Part shown: piece by piece, positions 11,301 through 21,900 of the stretch
Position numbering within the stretch: the first letter of the stretch is position 1
How the letters are laid out: the number at the start of each line of letters is the position of its first letter
The notes under the pieces: model-generated
The model's database searches: none
The model's input: only the letters and a program-made list of their open reading frames with translations
What the model was told of the DNA's origin: nothing
Program-made: the position numbers and the translations under genes
DNA from: Silene noctiflora
Lineage: Eukaryota > Streptophyta > Magnoliopsida > Caryophyllales > Caryophyllaceae
Reading direction: 5' to 3'
Length of the DNA stretch: 25,802 nucleotides
Assembly (NCBI GenBank): GCA_009801015.1
Contig: VHZZ01009573.1
Span: 27,343 to 53,144, forward strand

Positions 11301-14300
11301 CGAAATGAAATGGGCACTTCTCGTGTTGATTGCTGTGGTGGGGACACAGCTTACGGAATGGTCTGGAGATAGATCAGGCCGTGTTGACGGAAGGGTCTGG
11401 TGATGGGTCGGTATTGAAGACAGTGGATCTGGTGGCAGTGCTCGGTTGGGTGGATCTGGAGGGTGTTAAAACAGGTTTGGAGGGTGGTTCGCCTGGGTAT
11501 AAATGTATAATTAACTTTGACAACATGATTACTTTGACTAAACCTTACCCTAAAGTCCTCAATCTGTAGTTCCCTACATCAACCTTATAATAATGAGTGG
11601 ATGAAATTTACTCAAGCTTTCTGTAATTCAACAAATGCATACCTTGATTGGAATTATAGCTTCATATAGTTGTAGAGCATCCCTGGCAGCATAATAAAAC
11701 TCCAGTGCCACTCGCGGGGACGATACACAAACATCCTGCAGAAATTAAATCCAAACTCAGGGAACGTCCAGCTACTCAAAGAATGGTCTAAAACTGTTTC
11801 GAGGAGTCATATGGTTCAGTGCTTTGGCGCTTAGCGGGCTTATTTAACAGTGTAGTTCACATATTTTTATTGGGCCTTATCACCAACTCGGGAAAATCTA
11901 AAATCACAATCATTGAAAAGAATATATAATTCCTTCAAACACCAAGAAACACTGCCTGAGAAATGCAACTGCATCAACTTCCGTCAAAATATGGGTATAG
12001 TGCGCCAAAAATCATGATCAAGGAGCAAACGAGCGAAGTCAGCGAGAACATATATCTCACCTTAAGAGTCTGGTGCACCACTTTCATTAATTTAGAGGCA
12101 GCTTCAGAGACTATACACTTCTCCGATGAAAAAAGCAGATCAACAACACGATTACTGTCTTTGCCATTCCTAAAGTTACCACCTCCATATCCTATCCCCT
12201 GACAGCAATGTGTTAATACATAGGGCATGCTAATGAGCACAAACATGCAAAGGCTTGTTCAAAACAGCTTACTTGAGGGATGGAAAAATCACAGCGTAGA
12301 ACAGACTGCCTAGCACTTGCCAAGATTTCCGTCTTTTTTCTAACAGCGAAGTGGACCTCTACATTGTCGGCAAAGTTAGTTAATCTTTCATCATTCTTAT
12401 CAGAATTGGAAATGAAAGAAAGTTTCTTCAGTACAGACTCGAATTCTGAGCAAGTGTTCATAATTTTCTGAAAATCAGCTAATCTGGAAGCATCGTCTGG
12501 GACAACCTGGACAAAATGATCACAGAGTTGCAACTACCGGAAAGAAAAATTTGGAACACAGGAAACCAAACAGCACAGGAGAGGATAGATAAACCAAAAG
12601 GCAAGAATTCAGTCTTGAGCTACTGAGCAGTCAAGCAAAACTACGGGACCAAAATTTCGCTCACAAAAATGGTATAGCATAATACATCCAACCTCCTTTG
12701 TCAAGCTCATACATAATAAGCACTCCTAGTTACTTCACGTGCGTCATATCTAGAAAAGCTTTGCTCTGAATAATAAAAACTCTCACAGAAAAGCAAGTGT
12801 CTTCAAACATACTTTTGAGAGGAAGTTGGAAATAATTAGCTCGGACATCCGTGGCCATGTCAATTTGCCAAAGCATCGCATCCAACGGTCATTTTGAAGG
12901 CATATACGTTGGTGGATGAATTCAACTACAAGTGTCATCCTAGAGAACAGAGCCTCGCCGTTCATGGACACAGCCTGAGAACCAAAAAAGTAAATCATTA
13001 GTCACAGTGTATTGTAAGAAGCATCATTTCACATAAAGCATATACTACATTCTATTGTTAACTTCATATCAAACATTCATATATGCTCAATCTTTTAACT
13101 CATGTTGCATAATATTGCAGGCTCAACGTTTTTCAGCTAAATAAAGTGCTAGTGACAGCAGAAGTTACTGTTGTTACAGAACCTAATATCGCTAAACATA
13201 TCCACCACTATTACAACATACTTCCTCCATTCATTCAATTCTATACATTTGCTTTATACACGTATATCAATGTCCGTTTTCTTTTGTTAATATCTTTAGT
13301 TACATATTAATAAAAATTATAAAAATTTGATATTCACAATATACTCAGTAAGACAATTTAAACAAGATCCACATGACAATCTTTTATAGTATATATTAAA
13401 AGTTGTATCGAAGGTTCTCTGCCTCACTTGTGAATACCGCTCGAAAAGCAAACGTATAGAATTGAATGAAATGGAGGAAGTATATGGGAGCAAATAACTA
13501 AAGCCTAATGCCTAATGGTCAAAGCATAATCTTACTTTTGAATCTGAACTTATCTTCAAGGAGGCCTCTCTAGACTCTTCAAAACTCCCATTAGATTCTT
13601 CTGATAATGAAACAGAAGCCTTTGAATTCACAGCAGGAGCAATGGCGTGCTTTACAAATAAGTCAGCAGTTTTAGCAAGGCCATAATCAAGAATTCCTAG
13701 TACCTGAATGAAAAATCAATTATTATTCTGACATAGAAATACATATATCAGAAGCGACGTGAAAAAAAAAAAAATAGAAATTCCCCACTTTCTTCGTCTT
13801 GATACTCGCTTTTGCGTATACTATCAGACCTAATTTAAGTGCCCATGGATAGGTAATGACAGTGGAACCCATTTCAATCTCAAGTCACCACAATCTCAAG
13901 ACAATACGACTAATACCTATTTGCAGAAAACAACAATACATAGTGATGTGTGACACAACGCCTTCCGTAAAAGACACAAAGACTACATTTTAGCACCCTA
14001 ACGGTTGCATACATGGGTTCCAGCACCTTTGAGCACCCATGCTATCAGTCTAACTAGCAAAAACAGAAAACAATACCAAAATCATCATCAATGCCAAAGA
14101 AATGAAGGCTATGAGGTTTGATGTACTGTATTTTGAATTTCTCATCTCAACAAGTTCTCATGAATTATCACATTCTTGTTTGACAAAATGTGCGGCATGG
14201 AAAGCATTATTAAAAAAGAAAAAAAAAAAAAAAAAGCCGAGTTAGCCAATATAAAAACTTACATCCATGGCTTCCAGAACAGTCTGAAGCTCGACTCCAT

Positions 14301-16562
14301 CAGCCTCACCAACACTTGAGCGATCAACAATGCATATACTACTTGTTCCATGCTTGAATTGCACAGCACAGTCCATAAATTTGGCAAGAAGATCTTGCAT
14401 CTACAAACCCAAACGCAATGCAATTCATCTAAACAATCAACAATCACAACAGCAGTAAAGTTCCATATTTTACATTATTTCAACCGTTTCTATTCTAGCT
14501 ATCGTGCTTTATTTATGGCATCATCAAACACTATCATAATCCTGCTATGAATAATATATTAAATGCACTAATGATATTGGAAACCAGTGATTTTTCATTT
14601 CTGTAAAAGTTCATTTTTATTTGGTGAGTCACATCCTCTCTCCTTACCCAAAAGACGCAGTTACGCACACATCCCTAAACAAACAACTTTTTCTCTCTCA
14701 AAATACCTACATTTAAAGTATATTATAGGAGTTCATCCATTTCACTGCTCACATTCTAACAAAACACAAACGTAAGCTGTAAATGTATTACACCACCATC
14801 TATACTACACCAGTAACAGCCTCCTAAAGAAGCCAATTCACACTGCACAAAATACGCCACTGCCTACACTATACGTATACATATTCCAGGTACTCCAGTC
14901 AAAGTAATCATATATGACAACACTAACAATCAAACAAGGGTCAAATGCTCCGTGAAGTCATGCACTCACTACCGGAGCAATTACCTCATTGAAAGAGCTT
15001 AATGCATTAAGATAAACCAAGTGGCAGCGCGAGATGGACTAGCAGGGCTGTCACCCTACGAGACGGGATTATCGATTATATATTTTAGCTCCTAACTTCA
15101 AATCCCGACTCCGCCATTGCGTAAACCTCCTCACCTACATTTGCCCATGGTCTGTAACGACTCTAAGGTCTTGTTTGGATACCAAATAGGAGAGAAAGGG
15201 AGGAGAGGGGGAAGGAGGGGAGGGAAAGGGAGGGAGAATGGAGGAGGTGATTTTCCCAAACCAAAAGCACCCTAAGTAAACAAAACTCCTAGTCATACAA
15301 TCTTCCATTACATTTACAAATTACACATCTAAAATTCCAATCCCAAAACGCTAGTTATTCGCATAAATTAAATGCACCAGCAAAACATACAGCTACACCC
15401 TAAGACCTAACTCGCCTGAGTATACAAAATTCTCATTTGAGATTGTCTTAAGCTTAAAAAAGACTCTTTTCGAGCTATATAGTTCAGCTAATGATAACTG
15501 TAATAACTACGTTGTTAGCTTAAGACGGCTTTAAGCAAGACTAGCTCTACTAGGCTACAAACAATCAACACAACAACACCCCATTGGATCACAATTGGAC
15601 CAAACCATCCAACTATCCAAACCGGGTTGATCAATCTACATATTAAACTCATTCTTAAACTCAAAAGGTAAACAAAGACACACCTCAAAGTGAACTACTT
15701 TTGCCCAAAATCGCCAAACACCCCTCCTCCTAGTGTTACATTCTTCCATTACATTTACACCACTATAAGCTTCAATCTCCAAAAGCCGATTAATCACATT
15801 AATTCAATACATCCAAAACATATACTACTAAAACGAGGCTACAAACGATCAAATTAGAACATAAAAACACAAAGAACAACATTGTAAACTTAAAGACGGT
15901 TTAACGATAACTATAGTAATAATCGCATTACAAACTTAAGACGGTTTTAAACAAGACGAGCTCAATAAGTTACACACAAAAGAACAAAGAACTACCTCCT
16001 CAAAACAAGCCCCCCATTGTTTCCTAAGCAAGCCATAAACAACAACCTCCTCATTCTCCTTCTCCACCAACTCACTGTCCCCAACCCTCAACTCCTCCTT
16101 CAACTCTCTCACCCGCTTCGCCGCCTCGTAAACGTCTCCCCTCCCAACCAATTCCCTGACACGCCCAATCCCCTCGCTCAACCCCACCACCACACGCATA
16201 ACCTCCACCTGTCCCTTTTTCTCCCTCAATTCCGCAACCGTAACCCTAATTTCCCTCAACACCTCCTCGATTCTCTCATAACCACCGCTCCCACTTTCAA
16301 TCAACTCAACCAGCGCAGCCACATCGGACGACAGCGCCTGGGCCCCAGCATGTGACGTGGATGAGAGAGAAAGTAACTCCGTGAAGTGCGATCGGTGTGA
16401 TTGAATGTACGTTTGAACGCGAGATTTGATGTGGTTTGAGTGTGTGTCGAGGCGTGAGATTAGGAGTCGGAGCTCTGGTGCTGATAATGGCGATGATTTG
16501 TCGTCGATTTCGCCGGCGTTTAGGAGGTCTCGGAGGTTGATTGTGTCGATTAGGGTTTCCAT
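8373..16562 (-). CDS. ZW10: ZW10 homologue (MAG2-interacting protein 1 type), 14 exons, 759 aa
   Basis: Exons in transcript order: 16562-15996, 14400-14263, 13703-13536, 12974-12813, 12506-12273, 12198-12061, 11735-11643, 10817-10722, 9809-9681, 9327-9250, 9166-9008, 8927-8777, 8672-8590, 8456-8373; introns are GT-AG and frames join without a stop. Recognised by plant ZW10 landmarks: N-terminal DLLNAGEIDDKSSPLSAPEL, LTWPRMSELIISNFLSK (329-345), DDASRLADFQKI, VEVHFAVRKKTEILA, LLFSSEKCIVSEAASKLM, and the C-terminus DFIKAIFTDSPLRKDCLARI. In plants ZW10/MIP1 works with MAG2 (Tip20/RINT1), MIP2 (Sec39) and MIP3 as the Dsl1/NRZ-like tether for Golgi-derived COPI vesicles at the ER. The helical N-terminus (1-190) is Glu/Arg/Leu rich. 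The start is fixed by an in-frame TAA 12 nt upstream. Length is close to the roughly 740 residues I recall for Arabidopsis. Introns are swollen by transposon debris but the reading frame is intact. Confidence 0.93.
9391..9642. mobile_element. Degenerate Stowaway-type MITE in ZW10 intron 9
   Basis: The left end (CCTCATCCC...GACTTCGGTGGTTCGAAG) is the diverged reverse complement of the right end, which finishes GGGAGGGAG. TA flanks lie at 9389-9390 and 9643-9644. Length 252 bp. It belongs to a subfamily different from the 6608 and 13221 copies. Confidence 0.65.
13221..13480. mobile_element. Stowaway-type MITE in ZW10 intron 3
   Basis: Inverted ends CTTCCTCCATTCATTCAATT and its complement differ by one indel. 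TA target sites lie at 13219-13220 and 13481-13482. The interior 13313-13378 matches the MITE in PDI intron 7, so both belong to one family. Confidence 0.85.
15010..15130 (+). mobile_element. Possible tRNA-derived SINE fragment in ZW10 intron 1
   Basis: Contains a B-box-like CTTCAAATCCCGACTCCGCC (15097-15116), resembling a tRNA T-arm, and a weak A-box-like TAGCAGGGCTG (15050-15060) about 47 bases upstream. It does not fold into an obvious tRNA and no poly(A) tail is visible, so this is tentative. Confidence 0.3.
15170..15275. repeat. GA-rich low-complexity block with transposon-like ends, ZW10 intron 1
   Basis: A GGGAGG-rich tract lies between CTAAGGTCTTGTTTGG and CCAAACCAAAAGCACCCTAAG, which are loosely inverted copies of each other. 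This layout is common in small non-autonomous plant DNA transposons. The target duplication is unclear. Confidence 0.4.
15427..15550. mobile_element. Fold-back MITE (AAATTCTCATT family) in ZW10 intron 1
   Basis: The left end contains AAATTCTCATTTGAGA and GTCTTAAGCTTAA. The right end, TTAGCTTAAGACGGCTTTAA followed by GCAAGAC, is its diverged inverted copy. Ends agree with the elements at 21548-21735 and 25188-25380. A related partial copy lies at 15886-15968. Confidence 0.6.
15886..15968. mobile_element. Partial copy of the same MITE family next to ZW10 exon 1
   Basis: AAACTTAAAGACGGTTTAA and AAACTTAAGACGGTTTTAAA flank a region similar to the core of the 15427-15550 element, including GATAACTATAGTAATAA against GATAACTGTAATAA. 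The left end is missing. It ends about 27 bases before the exon 1 donor. Confidence 0.5.
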
Positions 16563-16702
16563 GTCGCCGGAGGTTTAAAATATCCGGCCGTGTGCGGTGG
16601 TTGTTACGGTGGTGATGGTGGCGATTTGGGGGTTTTGCAGTTTTGTATTGTTTGTAAGATTTGATGGGTTTTGAAAGTAAGAGTGTCGGGATATGGTTTC
16701 GG

Positions 16703-16728
16703 TTGACCGTGGTCTGTTGACGTGTCAA
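16703..16728. promoter_or_regulatory. ACGT-core and W-box-like motifs upstream of ZW10
   Basis: The imperfect palindrome TTGACGTGTCAA (16717-16728) carries a bZIP-type ACGT core related to ABRE and UPRE motifs. TTGACC (16703-16708) is a W-box core. They lie 141-166 nt upstream of the ZW10 start codon. Function is inferred from motif resemblance only. Confidence 0.3.
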
Positions 16729-17449
16729 ATATAAATGGTTCGGTCGAGACGGATTGGATCGTATCAGGTTTTTATGAGTCAGGAGATCTAAAAAACTCGT
16801 AATTTGATTTTGGTTTTAGTTGAGATGAGCTATTTCAGTTTTTGAAACAATTTTCATTGCATTAGAATTGAATTAGTTTTATCTTAGTTACTTGATTTTT
16901 ACTATGTTTCTCGATTATTCTCTTACATTAATAATAGAGATTTAAGAAATTTGAACCCTCTTAAAGTTCGGGTTAAATTGATTATAATAAGTCATTTAAG
17001 AAGATACTTTCCCTTTAGTCGGAGATGATTGGAATATCTAATATTCGTATGTATATCATTCTCAAACCTGTAATAACGTAATTTAAGTGTTTTAAATAGG
17101 TTTATCTTGTTCATTGTGTTGGGGTCATTTTCAGTCTGATAGGTTTGTCCGAGTTCATACCAATAAAAAAACGTAGTTACTCTTTCAAGAACAATATTTA
17201 TTCTTTCATGTACTTTTTGTCATTTTTTCCCCCTCCCATACCCTTCTTCCCAAAAATAGGGAAAAAAAAGAAACACATACTCCCTTCCTCTCTTCCTCTC
17301 AAGATTATCAAATTCAAACCAAATTACTCAATCATGAACCTTCCTTTCATATTAATCAACGAATAATTCAAAATTACTATTATGTATCAACTTTTTATAT
17401 GAATAAAGAGATGTAATTAAGTTAGGATTATAAAAATTAGGGTTATGGA

Positions 17450-17710
17450 GAAATGGAGATTGCGGTGGTAGGGGAGGGGGTAAATGTCGGGTTGTGGTGG
17501 TCGGCTTTCAGGAAGGCGAGGGAGAGGGGTGGCGGATGGTCGCACGACATGGGTGTAGGTGGAGTCTGGACGGGTCGTCGTTGGTGTGGGTTGGGTGAGA
17601 TGGGTGGTTCTAGGCGTGAGGGGGAAGGGAGCGGTAGGTCTAGACGAGTGGCAGGGGCGGTTCTAGGTGGTTGTCGGATCCAGGGGAGGGGCAGGGGGGG
17701 GGGGGAAGAT
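17450..17710 (+). repeat. G-rich block with a 12-G run
   Basis: A GGTGG/GGGAGG-rich tract in otherwise AT-rich spacer, ending GGGG-A-GGGG-CA and 12 consecutive G (17683-17705). Its open frame gives a Gly/Arg-rich peptide typical of low-complexity DNA and is not annotated as a gene. It is the strand-reversed counterpart of the CCACC-rich blocks at 1085 and 25540. Confidence 0.6.
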
Positions 17711-18356
17711 TAGATGAGAGATTTGAAACGAGAGTAAAATGGAAGATATGAGAGGGGTAAAATGGTCATTTTCGTCCATAAAAGAGCAAAATCCGTCCAT
17801 GAATGAACATCAACCAAACAAAATAAGTTGAATTAAATCGCATACCAGGTTATAAGCGCGATACATCATTCTTGAGTACAGTATATATTGAAGTGTCATT
17901 TTGGGAATCTTCGATTTGGTTTTTGTGATGATTCTTCAATCCTTTATCAAATCGACCTTCAAAATCAAACACTTTTTTTTTGTCGAATAACCCATTTGCA
18001 CAATTCAAACTGTACTTTTGAGAAATAAGAAGTGCATCTCTTCATCACCTATAAATAATTCTCGATATGAAAACACGTACACAAAAGACATAGAGGTCAA
18101 CGATTACGCCTTAATTTTATTAGGTTGAGTATGAGTTGAGTTATGCATCGCTCCAACTTACAGTAAAAACAAATCTTTAAGAGCTGTTGTAATATTTAGA
18201 CAATTCTAGTTACATAACGCTTTTTAATTCGCAACATGTCACAAACTATGTTGTTCAATTGATGCAATAGCAAAACTATATGGACTAATAAAGCCAGTGA
18301 GGAATGAAAATTTCAAAATTCCGTTAAAATTGTGGTTTTTCTTCATTTCAATTTAC

Positions 18357-18487
18357 CTCTAGAAGAATCATAGCCAAGGGAATTGAATCTCCGAGACATA
18401 ATTTATCTGCTTTCTCTACAAGTACATCTTTCTCCCGTAAATTTCTACGTCCTTGAGGCGTAAGTGTGTTTCGTTGCAGGTACTCCT
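18357..18487 (-). pseudogene. Orphan exon-like segment, unidentified
   Basis: The minus strand has an acceptor (TTTCAG before 18487), an open frame of 43 codons and a donor (GAG|GTAAAT at 18356). The peptide includes EYLQRNTLTPQGRRNLREKD and then a stretch ending SIPLAMILLE, with protein-like composition. I do not recognise the family and found no adjoining exons on either side. It may be an exon fragment left by transposon capture or gene decay, or a chance open frame. Confidence 0.35.
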
Positions 18488-18980
18488 CTGAAACTCAATT
18501 GATAAAGAAGAGAAAAGAAATTGTCGCTCACTTGGCAAGCTCAGATCATCCCCTCAAGTTTAATTTCCTTTTCAAATAATGTAGTAATAAAGCCCGACTC
18601 GGAGAGTCAAGTAGGTACTCTGTAAGAACACTATCTTTACTATGCTACCAAAATAAAAAAAAAAACTTTTTACATTAAGTTTACTCCTTATCTAATTTAT
18701 AAATCTTAGTTCAGTCACTTAACAAATTATATCCGAATAAACAATAGAGTTTTACAAATTCTCGTTTACAAAATGAGAACATGCGAGTGTAATAGCATCC
18801 ATCCAAACAAACACTTATTATGGAGGTGATGGTTTATTACCCCTTCGTTATAATGATTATAAACAAGACTTATTAAAGAGAAAACGGAAATACTCATGGA
18901 ATAGGGAGGAGTTTGTAATTTGATCAATGAAGTGAACGTATAATTACATATGATATCTACCAATGCATCAAATGTGTACA

Positions 18981-21900
18981 TCAATGGACGAATTTGTACA
19001 ACAAAGTTTTAAATAAATGTTCAGAAATAATTTTGTTAGCCTTTTCAGTAGGATGAAAAGAATCCCAAAACATATATTTATCAGCATCAGGGCAACTTAA
19101 CGAGCTATCGATTCCGCATAGATAGCTCATCTCGAATAATCCGGTTCCGCAACACGCCTCGTCTGTTACCTCGATTCCTGTTGAATTAATAAAATGTTAA
19201 TGTTTCAATATCCAAATCGACAAATAATCGAAATTTTTGATTTATTGTCTTTCATATGGTTGTGCAATTGAAGTCAGGTTTACCAGTTTATGATACAATA
19301 CGTCACACTGCAAGCTTAACAAAATAATTCATCTTTTTCAAAAAAAACTATGCCGGAGTTATAAACCTTAATTTGTAAAATTAAAAAAAAAAAAAACAAA
19401 AAAAAAAAGTATGCAAAAGTTAAAGAAAACATTTATAAAAATTACTTATGTTTTAAAAAATATTTCTTTAAGTTGATCTTTCATTTGATGGAAAATTTGC
19501 ATTTAAATGTGTGATTAAATTTCTAATTTTTTATACTCTGTATTCAAATTCGCATATTCTTGAATAATATGGGTATATATAACTCGTTTAAAAGTTAAAA
19601 AGGGTCAAGTAGGATAGATGAGACAAAATCGGAATGGCTAATGATTAGCTCCAAGCAGCTCATCCCATCTATCCAAATGGTCTACAAAGTACTGTTTATA
19701 GAATTCTAATTTTGAAACAGAAATACTCGTTTTAAGAGATACCAACTAGTCCAAATTAAGTAGTTGGAAACTTGGGGTAATCTACCAATCTAATGTCCTA
19801 ATCACATAAAGGAGACTTGTCAAGGGAGGAATATTAATATCTAATGATCTCTATCATGAAATTAAACAAGACTATATCTACCATTCTCTATGGCATGTTA
19901 TTAGATGTTGACATTATTATTCCAATTAATATGGTGCTTTTGTTAAACCTACCTTTAAAATGTGGGTCGTACCTTTCAATATCATACTTATTATTTACCT
20001 TAATTATTTCTTGTATGTAGACATTTAGCAATGAAAATGACCATATCCAATGATTATATTTGCATCTAACAAAACTCTACCGACACTTCAAGCACCAAAG
20101 AAAGCAAAATACTCCATATATAATACCCTATTCCATAATTACTTTCTTAATAACTACTCCGAATTATCTAATTATCGAGTATAATAATTTGCATAAAAAC
20201 ATGTATAAATTACCATTTACTAAAATTGTTTCAATTTTATGTCGATTACTTTATACATGTTCATTTCGTAAATATTTATCACAGAAAGTGAAAATGAAAC
20301 GATGTACAATAAAAAAAAAAAAACGAATGTAGTAAACAGTAAGAAGGATGAGCGTACCATATATAAGTAAGGATACTGAATCATTTTGTTGGTAATGTCA
20401 AATATAATAATTTGCATAATGCATGTATAATTTCAATTTTTACGTCTATTCTTAATACGTGTTAATTTGATAAATATTTATCATACAAAGTGAAAATATA
20501 ACGACGTAGAATAAAAAAAATGTAGTAATTAAACAGTAAGAAGGATGAACGTACCATATAAAGAAGGATGTCGAATCATTTTCTTGATAATATAATAAGG
20601 ATTAGACAAAACAACCCTTAAGCCAATAAACTCCCCATTAAGTTGTTTCACCAACTTCTCCATTTTCCCATTAAACTCAAATGCAACATCATTATACTCT
20701 TCATTACATTCTTGCATTGCCATGAAATTAACTGTTCTTTCCAATGGTAAACATCCCATGGGTAGAATCCCGGATAACGAGATTTTACGAGCTCCAAGAG
20801 TATACATTGTCTCGACAAATTCACGAGCGGCTTGTACTAGATGATCCTGGAACTGTTGTACTGTGAATTTTGCCCTAGTTGTCGGTAGAAGATAGTAGTT
20901 CTCGAGGAAGTCATTGGTGCCTATGCTTACCAAGTAGACCGATTCCCTTATAATCTCGTTTGCCTTTTGTTCTCCAACGTAGGCTCGTAATTTTTGTTGA
21001 TATTCTTTGTATAATTCCACTTCCTTCCAAAATGGCATTACATTCTATGAACAAGTAATGACGATTTTGTTAATGTTATTTCAACATTAATTAAACGGAT
21101 TTTATAAAAATATATTAAAAAAAAAAAGTTGAGGATTTCAAATTTCTGATTATTGTTTAAGGAATGTAGTGTTTTTTCTTATACGAATACGACAAAACTA
21201 AATAATCGATGGTATTCAAATCAGCAGAAAACGATCGTACAAAAACTACTTCTAAAGCTAGAAAGGTATACGTACCCAAGGCAAAAATTAACCCAAAAAA
21301 AGAAATTAAATTAAAATTTTCACTTCGGAGTTTTTATTAAGGAAAATAAATTTTTATACATGCAATTAATGCCGAGAATCTAGAAATTAATTATACGTGA
21401 AAAATATAATATTTTGAGAGTTTTTATGAAATTTTAAATTATTCAAGAAATATAATAAATAAATAGTGTGTTTTTCTATAAGAAAAACGGAAAACTAAAT
21501 AAATCAATATAATACTCAAATTGCCCGAAAAGGACGATATAGTAATACACAAATTCTCATTGAAGACGGACACTATCCGTCATAAGCTGAAGACGGATAG
21601 TGTGTCTCTCATAATATGCAAGTGACACCAAACGCTCCATTTCCCACTCACTTGTCCTCCCACTTGTTTTATTGTGAAAGAACACTATCCGTCTTCAACT
21701 TGTGACGGATAATGTCCGTTACAAGCAAGACGCTTTATAATGGTACACCCAATCCAAAAATGGAACATCTAATAATAGGAGTACGTCCTTCATTGAGTTC
21801 AACTATTTGATGAAAGATTATTACCTCAGATAAATTTAAGGAACCTACTAAGTTGGTGAACAACATAGCATTTATTATTTCACGATTACATTTTGCTCTC

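Larger units (their letters stand above)
16563..18980. other. Intergenic region between ZW10 and the GDSL gene
   Basis: Holds the ZW10 promoter side (from 16563) and the GDSL 3' UTR (below 18981). The middle (about 17140-17830) is T/C-rich then strongly G-rich and ends in AACATCAACCAAACAAAATA, resembling ends of non-autonomous plant transposons. One exon-like segment occurs at 18357-18487. No complete gene was found. Confidence 0.55.

Noticed and set aside
11330..11480. GGTCTGG/GGATCTGG-rich stretch in ZW10 intron 7 considered as an exon
   Set aside because: Flanking exons join in frame without it, and the translation is repetitive with no match to ZW10.
16017..16355. Open frame on the plus strand opposite ZW10 exon 1
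   Set aside because: It is antisense to clear ZW10 coding sequence and yields a Pro/Asn/Leu-rich peptide with no domain.
8373..16562. COG complex subunit considered for the minus-strand tethering protein
   Set aside because: The N-terminus is superficially similar to coiled-coil tethers, but the central and C-terminal blocks match ZW10.
16306..16728. Minus-strand open frame overlapping ZW10 exon 1 in another frame
   Set aside because: His/Arg/Pro-rich shadow translation; the recognised ZW10 frame occupies the same DNA.
17453..17713. Gly/Arg/Trp-rich open frame
   Set aside because: Low-complexity G-rich DNA with no domain and no splice or promoter context.
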